From IMG/VR virus record IMGVR_UViG_3300042519_001001, positions 1-42,690 of that record: a stretch of 42,690 bases of DNA. One strand, 5' to 3'. The DNA is from a virus. Position 1 is the stretch's first letter. Each line of letters begins with the position of its first letter. Both the position numbers and the translations under genes were made by a program. The notes below the pieces were generated by a model. It made no database searches, was not told the DNA's origin, and saw nothing but the letters and a program-made list of their open reading frames with translations. This document shows positions 33,779 through 41,665 of the stretch, piece after piece.

Positions 33779-33966
33779 CAGGCGAGCTTCACCGCAAGCT
33801 CGGCCTCAACTTCGGCCTTGGTCGGCTTGATGATGAGGTCCAGCTTGGAGTGAGACTTGCCGCCCTTCTTGAACTCAGACAGGCCGAAGGTTTTCTTGGC
33901 CTCAAGGTCGACAAAGGCGACCCAGGAGTTTTCAGGGATGACGATGGTTTCGTGGTTAGCTTTCAT
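33778..33966 (-). CDS. Small hypothetical protein, 62 aa
   Basis: The 62-residue protein starts MKANHETIVIPENSWVAFVDLE with a beta-rich first half and a Lys-rich linker, then a helical end (PTKAEVEAELAVKL). No family is recognised. It lies between the tail fibre (three bases after its stop) and TerL, which it overlaps by one base, so it is likely to be translated with TerL. Confidence 0.6.
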   Translation of the reverse strand: MKANHETIVIPENSWVAFVDLEAKKTFGLSEFKKGGKSHSKLDLIIKPTKAEVEAELAVKLA

Positions 33967-33968
33967 GA

Positions 33969-36524
33969 TTAGTAGGAAGTGTAGTAGGAGCCGTTGCCGT
34001 CGGCGTAGATGCTGACGTTGTCGTCGCTGACGTAGCCAAGGTAAGTGCCGTAACTGACGTAACTGATGTTGTTGTTCATCACATAGTAGGAGCCGCTACC
34101 GTCTGCGTAGCGGTCTTCAGCCCAGTAGTACGAGTCAAAGCTGTAGCTATTGCCGGTGTTTGAGCTGTAGTACGAGAACTGGCTCGTTCCGCTGAAGTAT
34201 CCAAGATAGGTTCCGTACGAAGGATTGCCGCTGCCACTCGTGTCTTCGACGAAGTAGCCTCCCATGCCGTCGTATTTGACGAGGCATGAATTGAGGCTGT
34301 CGTAAATAACGTCACCATAGCTGGCAGACCAGCCGCCCTGGTTGCCTCCAAGGTAGGTGCTACCAATGCCGTCAGCAAACAGGTCTGCGAACGAGTAGGC
34401 ATACTTGTATGTTCCGCTGGAATTGCAGCCGCTCCAGCTGAGTTCAGAGAAGGACGTCTCAACGCCGGTCTGCAGACAGAACCCGTTCGGGTACCAGCAG
34501 CCGTTCTGGTTGATGCCACCAGACGTGTAAGTGCCACCGTTACCGTCAGCATAGACGGACACGCTGTTGAAGTAGCCAGTCCAAGACTGACCGAGTGCGT
34601 CCGACTGGGTGGTTTCCTGACATCCAGAGGAGAGCAGGGTGCCTGACGGGGGGAACATAAGGTCACCGCTGACTACCCAACCGTCGGCGGTATTAATGGC
34701 CGTCACGAAAGATTTCGCCCCACGAGTGAAAGTCTTGTTGTCGATGTTGATGGCACCAAGGAACTGGACGGGGTACGCAGCGTTGGCAGACTGGTAGAAG
34801 TAATACCGTTCACCATAGGTGTTGCTAAATGCAAACTCCACTTTGCCTTGGCTATCAGCGGCGTAGTCGATGACGTGAAGGCTTCCTGGGTTGCTGACGT
34901 AAAAGGTCTGGTTGTAGTTTCCGTAGACAACGGGAAGGGTTCGACGCTCGTAAGGTTCAAGCTGTGCCGCCCAACCGCTGATTTCAAAAATGTTGTGGCT
35001 GTGCGACAGGTTTGCCTTCCCGTTGAGTGCCGTCTGCAGACCGGTCACATTCGCGATGGTGTGCGTGTGCGTGCTGGCCGCTTTGCCGTTCAACGCGGTC
35101 TGCAGACCGTTGATGTCGGCGATTTCAGACGCAGACAGCTTGGTCCAACTGGCAGGATGGGTCACGGGTCCATAACCAGCCGCACCAATGTAGGTGTTGA
35201 AACGGTAGATGAAGTTACCCAACCAGACGACGTCGTTCGCATTGTAGACCTTGAAGTTGTCGTATTGGGAAACGCCACCGCCGGAGGCAGCAACTTCGGT
35301 CCAGGCGAGGTTCTTGCGAGCATACTGCTTGCCGTCATTAGGTGCGTCAATCTGGGCCCACCAGTTGGAAATCGAGTCGTTGACGTTCTGAGCAACGACA
35401 CCCCACATAGTGGACTTCATCAGGGTGTTGCCCTGTGCAGACTGAAAATCCTGAAGCGTAATCAGACGGTTGTCGCCATTGTATCCCCATTCGCTTCGGA
35501 TGCGGAGCATCGAGTTCCGCATGATGGAAGCCATGATGGACATACGCTTCAGCAGAACTGCACGGCGGTGTGCGAGCGTAAGGACGCGTCGGTCTTCCTG
35601 GTTTGAGCCAGGCAAGGCAAGCGTGCTGTCTTCGTGCATACCCTCGATGCCCTGACCAAGATAAGTTCCGAAGTTATTGAAAGGCTCGGCGAGGACAAAA
35701 AGTCCGGATGCTTCGTTGAACACGAGTCCGAAGTTGGTCCGCAGGAAGTTGCTGATGCTCAGGTCAAAAGTAACCCCGGTCCAGTCGCCTTCATTAGGGT
35801 CGACATACATGTGGAACATCGACTTGAAGCGATTGAACAACGCGACGTCCGACATGGCCGTCACATCAAGGCCAAGGTTGTTGATGGCCTGGGACTTGCT
35901 CGACACGTCGTCAAGGTTCTGGTCGGCGTCGAGCAGGTTGCCATACTGGTTGTCGATGTTGTTCTTCAGGATGCTGACGCTGGACAACGCCTGCTCGGCA
36001 CCGTCGCGTGCGACGATGGCCTGGTCCCTTGCAGCCTCTGCCTCTACTTCCGCAGACGCGGCAGACGACGCGGACGCGTTTGCTTGGACTGCCCAGGCTT
36101 GGGCTTCGGTTGCTTTCGTGGCCGCGAGGTCCTTGGCTGCGTTGGCCGGGGCGATGGCTGCGTTGGCCGTGGTCGCAGAAGACTGAGCAGCGTTCGCATG
36201 ATTTTCTGCAGTTGAGGCAGAGATAGATGCGGTAACAGCTGATTGAGACGCTGAGAGAACGAGGGGCTGGAGCTGTGCATAAACCTGGGAATAAGCTTGG
36301 GTTGCGATTGCCTCGGGGATGCCGGTGCTCTCAAAGGCTTGCGGGTTCAGCTTGCCGTCAGACCGCTGGATTTCAGACAGACGAGAAATCACGGAGTCTA
36401 CCGTGATTTTTAGGGCGTCAAGTTCGCCGTCAATCTGTACGCCGGGCTGCTGGACGGTCGGATTGGTGGTGCTGAACGTCTCGAAGTTGAACAGACGGTC
36501 GTACGGGACGGGCGGCAGAGACAT
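33969..36524 (-). CDS. Tail fibre protein
   Basis: The 851-residue protein begins with a podovirus fibre anchor (YDRLFNFETF and LDALKITVDSVISRLSEIQRSDGKL), then an Ala/Ser-rich coiled-coil stem (about 90-200). Near residues 470-520 two similar segments, each with GLQTALNGKA followed by an HTH or HSH triplet, resemble His-x-His fibre repeats that bind metal ions in trimeric phage fibres. The C-terminus is Gly/Tyr/Ser-rich with five (F/Y/KY)-(A)DGxGxxY motifs, probably the receptor-binding tip. Start at ATG 36524 (MSLPPVPYDRLF); upstream codons are not conserved fibre sequence. Confidence 0.85.
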   Translation of the reverse strand: MSLPPVPYDRLFNFETFSTTNPTVQQPGVQIDGELDALKITVDSVISRLSEIQRSDGKLNPQAFESTGIPEAIATQAYSQVYAQLQPLVLSASQSAVTASISASTAENHANAAQSSATTANAAIAPANAAKDLAATKATEAQAWAVQANASASSAASAEVEAEAARDQAIVARDGAEQALSSVSILKNNIDNQYGNLLDADQNLDDVSSKSQAINNLGLDVTAMSDVALFNRFKSMFHMYVDPNEGDWTGVTFDLSISNFLRTNFGLVFNEASGLFVLAEPFNNFGTYLGQGIEGMHEDSTLALPGSNQEDRRVLTLAHRRAVLLKRMSIMASIMRNSMLRIRSEWGYNGDNRLITLQDFQSAQGNTLMKSTMWGVVAQNVNDSISNWWAQIDAPNDGKQYARKNLAWTEVAASGGGVSQYDNFKVYNANDVVWLGNFIYRFNTYIGAAGYGPVTHPASWTKLSASEIADINGLQTALNGKAASTHTHTIANVTGLQTALNGKANLSHSHNIFEISGWAAQLEPYERRTLPVVYGNYNQTFYVSNPGSLHVIDYAADSQGKVEFAFSNTYGERYYFYQSANAAYPVQFLGAINIDNKTFTRGAKSFVTAINTADGWVVSGDLMFPPSGTLLSSGCQETTQSDALGQSWTGYFNSVSVYADGNGGTYTSGGINQNGCWYPNGFCLQTGVETSFSELSWSGCNSSGTYKYAYSFADLFADGIGSTYLGGNQGGWSASYGDVIYDSLNSCLVKYDGMGGYFVEDTSGSGNPSYGTYLGYFSGTSQFSYYSSNTGNSYSFDSYYWAEDRYADGSGSYYVMNNNISYVSYGTYLGYVSDDNVSIYADGNGSYYTSY

Positions 36525-36641
36525 GATGCAGACAACATCTGTGCTGCTGTCAGAACTTTGCAAGTCAACAAAAAGTAGGGACTTCTTTTAGCCCCAGATT
36601 TTTTCGCGGGGCACCTGAGATGTACGCGGACGGTCGCGGGC

Positions 36642-36680
36642 GGGGGCGTGCCCGGGGGTGCGTGCGGCGTGCACGCCCCC
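36642..36680. repeat. GC-rich inverted repeat downstream of TerS
   Basis: 10-base arms GGGGGCGTGC (36642-36651) and GCACGCCCCC (36671-36680) flank a 19-base loop in the 197-base gap (36525-36721) between TerS and the tail fibre. It could be a hairpin terminator without a T-tract, or part of a packaging site near terS; neither is shown. A weak second hairpin (36591-36612) lies between this and the fibre gene. No gene is supported in the gap. Confidence 0.45.
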
Positions 36681-36721
36681 ACATGGCGTGTGCACCTGCG
36701 GCTGGGCGGGCCCGCACCTGC

Positions 36722-37294
36722 TCATGCCTGCTTGGGCACCTGCACATCCGGGCAGGCATCCACAGGCAGACAGGCAGGCAGGTGCTCGGACGCAGACAGG
36801 CTGGCGAGTGCATCCGCACCAGCCTGCACAAACGCCTGCAGGGCGTGCTCGTCCATGTCCGCAAGTGGGCCTGTCCATGCAGGTAGCCCCAGCCGTGTCT
36901 GCTGTGCGGCCAAGCCCATGCCAGCGTGCTCCAGCGTCCAGCGTGCGGCCTGCAAGCGGACATTGGCAGGCGTGGCCGGGTCCTGCATGAGCCCACGGAT
37001 GCACCCCCAAGCCAACGCCGCACCCTCGGTCCGCAACCCGGTGTCGAGGGCCGTCTGGATTGCCTCCCGGACATGGGGCAGTCTGAGCAGACGAGGACCC
37101 GAGTGCTCAGACAGGCCGACAGACCGGCAGGCCGAGGCCACGCATCCACCGTTGCGAACATAGGCCGCCACGAACAGCGTCTGGGGCTCAGTCAAACAGT
37201 CGGCAGACACCGCTGAGACGAACCGACCGCCGACACCGTTTCGGACACCGCCAGACCGAGCCACCAGACCAGAGCCAGACACTTTTTTTGTCAT
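36722..37294 (-). CDS. terS: Terminase small subunit
   Basis: The 190-residue protein from ATG 37294 contains LTEPQTLFVAAYV (34-46) followed by NGGCVASACRSVGLSE (49-64), the helix-turn-helix start typical of TerS proteins that recognise the packaging site. It has a long helical C-terminus rich in Ala and Leu that would form the oligomer and TerL-contact region. A much longer open frame continues upstream across the opposite-strand ATPase, but only this part has TerS features. The DNA here is even more GC-rich than nearby genes. It is transcribed divergently from the AAA+ operon. Confidence 0.82.
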   Translation of the reverse strand: MTKKVSGSGLVARSGGVRNGVGGRFVSAVSADCLTEPQTLFVAAYVRNGGCVASACRSVGLSEHSGPRLLRLPHVREAIQTALDTGLRTEGAALAWGCIRGLMQDPATPANVRLQAARWTLEHAGMGLAAQQTRLGLPAWTGPLADMDEHALQAFVQAGADALASLSASEHLPACLPVDACPDVQVPKQA

Positions 37295-37370
37295 AGGGTT
37301 TTGACCAATGTTTTCAAGGGTCAGACCGACATTTGCAACATCGGATTTGGCACCAATTTGTCGGATTGAG

Positions 37371-37398
37371 TTGACACATTGTCGGTGGCCGTCATGGT
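37371..37398 (+). promoter_or_regulatory. Probable promoter and operator of the plus-strand operon
   Basis: TTGACA (37371-37376) is followed by 16 bases and CATGGT (37393-37398). An inverted repeat GACA-CAT-TGTC (37373-37383) overlaps the -35 element, and a related CCGACAAATTGG lies on the opposite strand just upstream. An expected start near 37405 would give a short, A/C-rich leader before ATG 37424. The -10 is weak, so the promoter is a proposal. Confidence 0.4.
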
Positions 37399-37423
37399 GG
37401 TCATCGCCAAACGGCATCCACCC

Positions 37424-39103
37424 ATGACCCACAACACCCCCGACGCCACCCAGCCGACCCTCGTCATCGGCATCACCCAGACCGCCCTGCAGACCGCCGG
37501 GCTGTCCTCGTCCGGCTCGACCAGCCAGACGGCCACCGCCCCCTCGGCCCAGAACAGCCGTGGCGGGTTCGGCAACGAGCCCAGCCCGGGTTCCGAGCCC
37601 GGCTCGTCCGGCCAGCCCGAGCAGGGCGGGCAGGCTCCCGGCCAAGTGGGCAACCCCAGCGGCCTGTCCGCTGGTGAGCCCAACGCCAACGCCACGGCCA
37701 ACGCCCAGACGCAGACCCCCAGCGGTGCGTCCGACCCTCAGTCCGGCTCGTCCGGCGAACCCGGTCAGACGCCGGGTCAGCAGGGCGGCGAACCGGGTCA
37801 GACGCCCGGCGAGCCCAGCGAGCCCGGCCAGCAGGCAGGCGAGCCCGGCCAGACGCCTACCCCCAGCGGTGCGTCTGAGCCCCAGCAGGCCCAGACCAGC
37901 GAGCCCCAGCAGGCCCTGCCGGACGCCAGCGACCTCGAGGCTGAAATCGGCCCCCGGGGCCAGACCAAGGTGACCTCGGAAAACCGTGGTGCCGTCCGCA
38001 AGTGGCTGACCCGCAAGGGCGTGGCCTACAACCCGGAAGGTGCGTGCAAGGGTGCTGGCAAACTGTCCGTGTCCGAACTGTCTGCGGCCTACAACGACAC
38101 GACCGACCAGACGCTCCGGGACCTGCTCGCTCAGCAGGGCGGTCAGACCAGCCCTCAGACGAACGGTGCGAACCAGCCTCAGACGCCCTCCGGCCAACCC
38201 GAGCCCAAGCAGGCTCAGACGCCGCAGACGCCCAAGGCCCAGACGCCCAGCCCCAGCGGCCTGCCCGAGCCCCTGCCCAAGCCTGTGAAGGTGCCCTCGA
38301 ACATCCGCAAACACGCCCTGCATGACGAGGCCGTGGACCTGCTGACGCCGGGTGGCTTCGGGGTGTTCGTGTTCGGCCCGGCTGGTTCCGGCAAGACCAC
38401 GCTGGCTCAGACGGTGGCTCAGACGCTCGGTCTGGACTGCTACATCGCCGGGGCCGTCCAGAAGGACTTCAAGGTCCTCGGCTACAAGGACGCCCGGGGC
38501 GAGTATCAGACCACGCCCTTCCGGCAGGCTTTCGAGCATGGCGGTCTGTTCCTGTTCGATGAAATCGACGCCTCCAACCCGCAGGTCCTGCTGGTGCTCA
38601 ACGCCGCCTTGGCGAACGGCATCTGCGACTTCCCGGACCGCACCGTGAAGGCTCACCCCCGCTTCCGCTTCATCGCCTCGGCGAACACGAATGGCGGCGG
38701 TGCGACTGCCCAATACAGCGGCCGCAACAAGTTGGACGCCGCCTCGCTCGACCGCTTCGCCGTCCTCGAGTGCGACTACGATGACGCCCTCACGGACAGC
38801 GTGGTCCGGTCCTACGGTCTGACCGGGGCCATCCTCGAGGAAGCCCTCGAGTGGGTTGCCACCGTCCGGGACTACCGTCTGGCGGCTCGCCAGAACAGCG
38901 TGGACCTCGTGCTCAGCCCTCGTGCCGCCTTCTTCGGCGTCCGGGTGCTGGCCGCCGGGGGCAAGCAGTTCCGCAAGTGCAAGGACCTGCTCGACTGCTT
39001 CATCCTCAAGAAGGTGTCTGACCCCGAGGCTCGCAAGCGTCTGGCCAAGTTCGGCGAGGCCGCTGTCAACGCTCGCCGCAACCCCGCCCAGCCGACCGCC
39101 TAA
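37424..39103 (+). CDS. CobS/MoxR-like AAA+ ATPase with low-complexity N-terminus
   Basis: The 559-residue protein has a long Gly/Pro/Gln/Glu/Ser-rich N-terminal region (about 30-170, with repeats such as GEPGQTPGEP), a small domain with LEAEIGPRG and a basic helix (about 175-260), and a C-terminal AAA+ ATPase. The ATPase has Walker A GPAGSGKTT (K324), Walker B LFLFDEID (D379-E380) and a sensor ASANTNGGG. Its order matches CobS-type ATPases, which in cobaltochelatase pair with a vWA protein; phage relatives have unknown substrates. The ATG at 37424 follows a CATCCACCC leader. It heads a divergent operon with a DUF7192-type protein next. Confidence 0.88.
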   Translation: MTHNTPDATQPTLVIGITQTALQTAGLSSSGSTSQTATAPSAQNSRGGFGNEPSPGSEPGSSGQPEQGGQAPGQVGNPSGLSAGEPNANATANAQTQTPSGASDPQSGSSGEPGQTPGQQGGEPGQTPGEPSEPGQQAGEPGQTPTPSGASEPQQAQTSEPQQALPDASDLEAEIGPRGQTKVTSENRGAVRKWLTRKGVAYNPEGACKGAGKLSVSELSAAYNDTTDQTLRDLLAQQGGQTSPQTNGANQPQTPSGQPEPKQAQTPQTPKAQTPSPSGLPEPLPKPVKVPSNIRKHALHDEAVDLLTPGGFGVFVFGPAGSGKTTLAQTVAQTLGLDCYIAGAVQKDFKVLGYKDARGEYQTTPFRQAFEHGGLFLFDEIDASNPQVLLVLNAALANGICDFPDRTVKAHPRFRFIASANTNGGGATAQYSGRNKLDAASLDRFAVLECDYDDALTDSVVRSYGLTGAILEEALEWVATVRDYRLAARQNSVDLVLSPRAAFFGVRVLAAGGKQFRKCKDLLDCFILKKVSDPEARKRLAKFGEAAVNARRNPAQPTA

Positions 39104-39118
39104 CCCAACCGCAGACAA

Positions 39119-39148
39119 GCCTGCTCGCCGGACGAACGGCGGGCAGGC
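39119..39148 (+). other. Strong RNA hairpin between the AAA+ and DUF7192 genes
   Basis: A 12-pair GC-rich stem (39119-39130 with 39137-39148, one G-U) closes a 6-base loop GACGAA. It is in the 84-base gap after the AAA+ stop. It is not followed by a T-tract, so it may slow or protect the transcript 3' end or act as a processing stem. It is not a hammerhead: no CUGANGA or GAAA core pair is present. Confidence 0.6.
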
Positions 39149-39187
39149 CCCTGCACCCTCTCACCCACCCAAACACACACAACACAC

Positions 39188-40129
39188 ATGGCCCTCATCG
39201 ACCCAACCACGCTCCCTCGCCACAAGGAAAAGCGTTTCTACCAAACCCCCGGCGTCTGTCTGAAGTCCGACTTCAGCAACGCAGACCGCAGTAAGAACTA
39301 TGTTCTACTCGAGGCAGACAGCATCGACGCCTACCTCAAGTGGCAGGCCGAGTGCGAGCCGTCTGTCAGCGGCTGGCGTGAGTCCCGGTCTGCGTCTGCC
39401 AAGCAGTCGTGGGACCTCAAGGCCGGATGGGACGGCTATCAGACGCTCCTGTCTGACGGCTGGCCCAAAGGCGTGGCCAAACTCAAGACCGCCGTTGCCG
39501 CCCTGCCCTCGTCCATCGGCTTCGGACGCATCCCGGACTCGGATGTATGCGGTGACTCGCTCAACATCCCGGCGTTCGTGGCTGGTGACCCCTGCCATTG
39601 GGACTGCGACCCGGACGAGGACGCAAGCCTCGGACAGACCAAGGTCATCCGTCTGATTGTCCCGGTCGGTGCCCTCGCCGGATACGATGCGGACTACCTC
39701 TACAACCGAGGTGCGGCGGTCGTGGCCTGCATCCGTAGCATCGAGGCCGCTGGCTACCAATGCGAGGTCTGGGCCGAGTCTGCGGCCAAGTCTGCCCCCG
39801 AGGCCATCTGCCAGCGAGTGAAGGTGAAGCACGCCGGAGCCTCGCTCGACCTCAACAACCTCGCTGTCTGGCTGGCTCACCCGGCGGCCTTCCGCCGAGG
39901 CTTCTTCGCCGGGCGTGAGTGCCTCTGGTCTGTGCAGACGCCGCATGGTAGCGTGGACGGTCTGCTGGGCGGCTACGGTGGCACCTGCTACGGTCCCACG
40001 GAAGGGCTCGAGGCCGGGAGCATCTACCTGCCCCTCGCCGCCCACGGACGGCACAGCACGCCGCAGGCCAGCCTCGAGACGCTGTCTGCCGTGTTCACCA
40101 AGGCCGGGTTCCTGCTCAAGTTCAACTGA
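39188..40129 (+). CDS. DUF7192-type phage protein, 313 aa
   Basis: The 313-residue protein follows the plan of a phage family grouped as DUF7192: an N-terminal WDLKAGWDGYQTLLSDGWPKG segment, a DVCGDSLNIPAFVAGDP segment, a sheet with KVIRLIVPVGAL, a helix with RGAAVVACIRSIEAAGY, a strand CEVWAE, and a closing WLAHPAAFRRGFF. This alternation of strands and helices suggests a Rossmann/vWA-like alpha/beta fold, but I see no MIDAS (DxSxS) motif. Its biochemical role is unknown. It follows a CobS-like ATPase, which may be its partner, as AAA+ ATPases of that class usually work with a vWA-like protein. Confidence 0.68.
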   Translation: MALIDPTTLPRHKEKRFYQTPGVCLKSDFSNADRSKNYVLLEADSIDAYLKWQAECEPSVSGWRESRSASAKQSWDLKAGWDGYQTLLSDGWPKGVAKLKTAVAALPSSIGFGRIPDSDVCGDSLNIPAFVAGDPCHWDCDPDEDASLGQTKVIRLIVPVGALAGYDADYLYNRGAAVVACIRSIEAAGYQCEVWAESAAKSAPEAICQRVKVKHAGASLDLNNLAVWLAHPAAFRRGFFAGRECLWSVQTPHGSVDGLLGGYGGTCYGPTEGLEAGSIYLPLAAHGRHSTPQASLETLSAVFTKAGFLLKFN

Positions 40130-40141
40130 GCAGACAGACAA

Positions 40142-40191
40142 GGACGAAACGCCGTGAGGCGTCCGTGGGTTAGGCCCACGCTGACGAGTCC
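40142..40191 (+). ncRNA. Type II hammerhead ribozyme
   Basis: All hammerhead parts are present in order. Stem II 5' strand GGAC 40142-40145; GAAA 40146-40149; stem III of five pairs (40149-40153 with 40158-40162) closed by a GUGA tetraloop; cleavage triplet GUC ending at 40163; stem I of six pairs (40164-40169 with 40175-40180) with a five-base loop; CUGACGA core 40181-40187; stem II 3' strand GUCC 40188-40191. Stem II is the open one, so it is type II. All 15 pairs are Watson-Crick, including the A15.1-U16.1 pair. Predicted cleavage is between 40163 and 40164. It lies 12 bases after the stop of the DUF7192 gene and 45 bases before the next ATG. Confidence 0.9.
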
Positions 40192-40236
40192 AGACGCAAG
40201 CACTCAGACACTCTCACCCAAACCCAACAGACACAC

Positions 40237-40488
40237 ATGGACTACAAAACCCGCCAACTCATCCACATCCTCGTCCGTGAACTCGACGACGCCCACCTCC
40301 GGGTCCCGGTCGCTCTCGCTCACTCGGAAATCGCCCACAAGGACCTCAAGCGTCTGCAGACGGAAGGCGTGACCGGGCCGGAACTCGCCTCGGCAGACGC
40401 TCGCTACAAGGCGTCGCTCGACTACTACGCCTCCTGCATCACCTGCCTTGACGACACCCGCAAGGCCCTCGCCGAAGCCATCGGCTAA
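40237..40488 (+). CDS. Small helical protein, 83 aa
   Basis: The 83-residue protein starts MDYKTRQLIHILVRELDD and is predicted helical with charged and Leu-rich faces; two cysteines lie close together (ASCITCL near residues 67-73). No family is recognised. It is the first gene downstream of the hammerhead ribozyme, so cleavage there would give it a 5'-hydroxyl transcript end. Its leader (AACCCAACAGACACAC) is A/C-rich and without an SD. Confidence 0.6.
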   Translation: MDYKTRQLIHILVRELDDAHLRVPVALAHSEIAHKDLKRLQTEGVTGPELASADARYKASLDYYASCITCLDDTRKALAEAIG

Positions 40489-40525
40489 TCAGACAGACAA
40501 CCTTTCATCCCAACCCAGACACACC

Positions 40526-40774
40526 ATGAAGCACACCAAGAAACTCATCCGTTCCCTGCTCGACGAAATCGAGGTCGCTAAGGACAAGGTCAGCGACTGC
40601 GAGCGTGAATACATCCGGGCCTCGTCTGCCCACAACCGTCTGCTCAACCAGACGGACGACGGCGAGCGTCTGGCCAAGACCCACGCCCGGTGCAACGACG
40701 CCGTCAAACGCTGGACCGAGGCGAGCGACTTGCTCGACGACCTCCAGACCAAACTCGACACCCTCCTTTCCTAA
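40526..40774 (+). CDS. Small coiled-coil protein, 82 aa
   Basis: The 82-residue protein from ATG 40526 begins MKHTKKLIRSLLDEIEVAKD and consists almost entirely of predicted amphipathic helices rich in Asp, Glu, Lys and Leu, ending in LDDLQTKLDTLLS. A coiled-coil hairpin is likely. It resembles its neighbours (40237 and 40833 genes) in size and helical nature, but I see no sequence match between them. Function unknown. Confidence 0.6.
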   Translation: MKHTKKLIRSLLDEIEVAKDKVSDCEREYIRASSAHNRLLNQTDDGERLAKTHARCNDAVKRWTEASDLLDDLQTKLDTLLS

Positions 40775-40779
40775 CACGC

Positions 40780-40807
40780 TTGACAACCTACAAACTGTCG
40801 GCATAGT
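40780..40807 (+). promoter_or_regulatory. Possible internal promoter before the 119-aa gene
   Basis: TTGACA (40780-40785), 16-base spacer, CATAGT (40802-40807, four of six -10 matches). The near-palindrome ACA-AAC-TGT (40790-40798) lies in the spacer and is shared with the sites at 37373 and 41666. The expected leader before ATG 40833 is about 19 bases and A/C-rich. Confidence 0.4.
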
Positions 40808-40832
40808 GCCCAATCTCCAACCCACCCAGAAC

Positions 40833-41192
40833 ATGACCCAGCCCAATGAAAACAAGCCCACGGACAACCTGTGGGAGTCCACCAACAAGGCGACTCACGA
40901 CCGCCTCGCCAACCGAGTCCGTGTCGGCTTGAACGCCGCCGTTGACTCGCTCGAAAACCTCGAGGCTCTCCGGGTCAAACTCGACTCGGCCATCTCGCAG
41001 GCTCAAGCCGCAAGGGACACGCTCAAGGACGCAGACTTCTACCTGTCTGTCTACGACTACGAGCAGGTTGACCCTCGCTGTGCCGACGCCCGTGGTTTTC
41101 TCCTGTCTGCCTACCTCGGTCTGTCTGTCCTCGGCTCGCTCAAATCCAAGGTGAGCATCCCGGACGACGCCGCACACCGCCCGAACGCCTAA
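40833..41192 (+). CDS. Helical protein, 119 aa
   Basis: The 119-residue protein from ATG 40833 (MTQPNENK) has two long predicted helices (RVRVGLNAAVDSLENLEALRV and LDSAISQAQAARDTLKDADF), then a C-terminal part with LSAYLGLSVLGSLKSKV. No family is recognised. Longer upstream readings of this frame cross the preceding gene and are not supported. A putative promoter with an ACA-N3-TGT repeat precedes it, so it may be expressed separately from the upstream half of the operon. Confidence 0.6.
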   Translation: MTQPNENKPTDNLWESTNKATHDRLANRVRVGLNAAVDSLENLEALRVKLDSAISQAQAARDTLKDADFYLSVYDYEQVDPRCADARGFLLSAYLGLSVLGSLKSKVSIPDDAAHRPNA

Positions 41193-41235
41193 CCCACCCA
41201 CTCACCCCCAGACACACCTCCACACACATACGAAC

Positions 41236-41664
41236 ATGAGCACCAACGAACCCACCCCCACCGCCACCCTCATCCGGGAGCACTTGCACCAGCACCTGCT
41301 CTCGTCTGAGTTCATCCCGCTGTTCAACACCGGCCGCATCGTCATCACGAACGGCGTGAAGGACCGCTTCAACGAGCAGACGCTCGACACCGTGTCTGAA
41401 CTGCTGACCGCCCACTCGTGTTGCGATTGGGGCAACGCCATCCCGGCTGGCGATTGGCAGTCGAACGACGACCCGGGCAACATCGAACGCTTCGAGCGTC
41501 TGCCGTCTGCGTATGGCAAGGAGTTCGAGCCCTGTGCCGTCCGCAACCCGGGGCGTGTGCTCGCCTCGTGGCGTCTGCCCGACTCGTCCGAGTCCGTGTG
41601 GGTCACGACCGAGTCCACGGACGAGGGCATCGTCACGACCGTCCTCCTGCCCAGCGAATACTAA
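41236..41664 (+). CDS. Phage/plasmid conserved protein with DWG and TTVLLPSEY motifs, 142 aa
   Basis: The 142-residue protein has the layout of a small family found on plasmids and phages (often labelled plasmid-related protein). The elements are GRIVITNGV, a HSCCDWG segment, DWQSND, a (V/I)LASWR strand, VWVTTE and a final TTVLLPSEY. The family members carry H-x-x-GDWG, N, R-x-L-S-x-Y, W-x-x-TE-x-D and TT-x-LLP-x-EY in the same order, which gives good confidence in the match. Its biochemical function is not established. The leader contains ATACGAAC directly before ATGA, repeated before the 181-aa gene. Confidence 0.75.
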   Translation: MSTNEPTPTATLIREHLHQHLLSSEFIPLFNTGRIVITNGVKDRFNEQTLDTVSELLTAHSCCDWGNAIPAGDWQSNDDPGNIERFERLPSAYGKEFEPCAVRNPGRVLASWRLPDSSESVWVTTESTDEGIVTTVLLPSEY

Positions 41665-41665
41665 C

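Noticed and set aside
36722-39118. 798-residue minus-strand open frame
   Set aside because: Only the part from 37294 has TerS features; the rest lies opposite the well-supported AAA+ gene and reflects high GC at third positions.
39119-39148. Third hammerhead ribozyme
   Set aside because: The hairpin has no CUGANGA and no GAAA/GUC arrangement around it.
39305-40141. 278-residue minus-strand open frame
   Set aside because: It is antisense to the DUF7192-type gene, which has family features.
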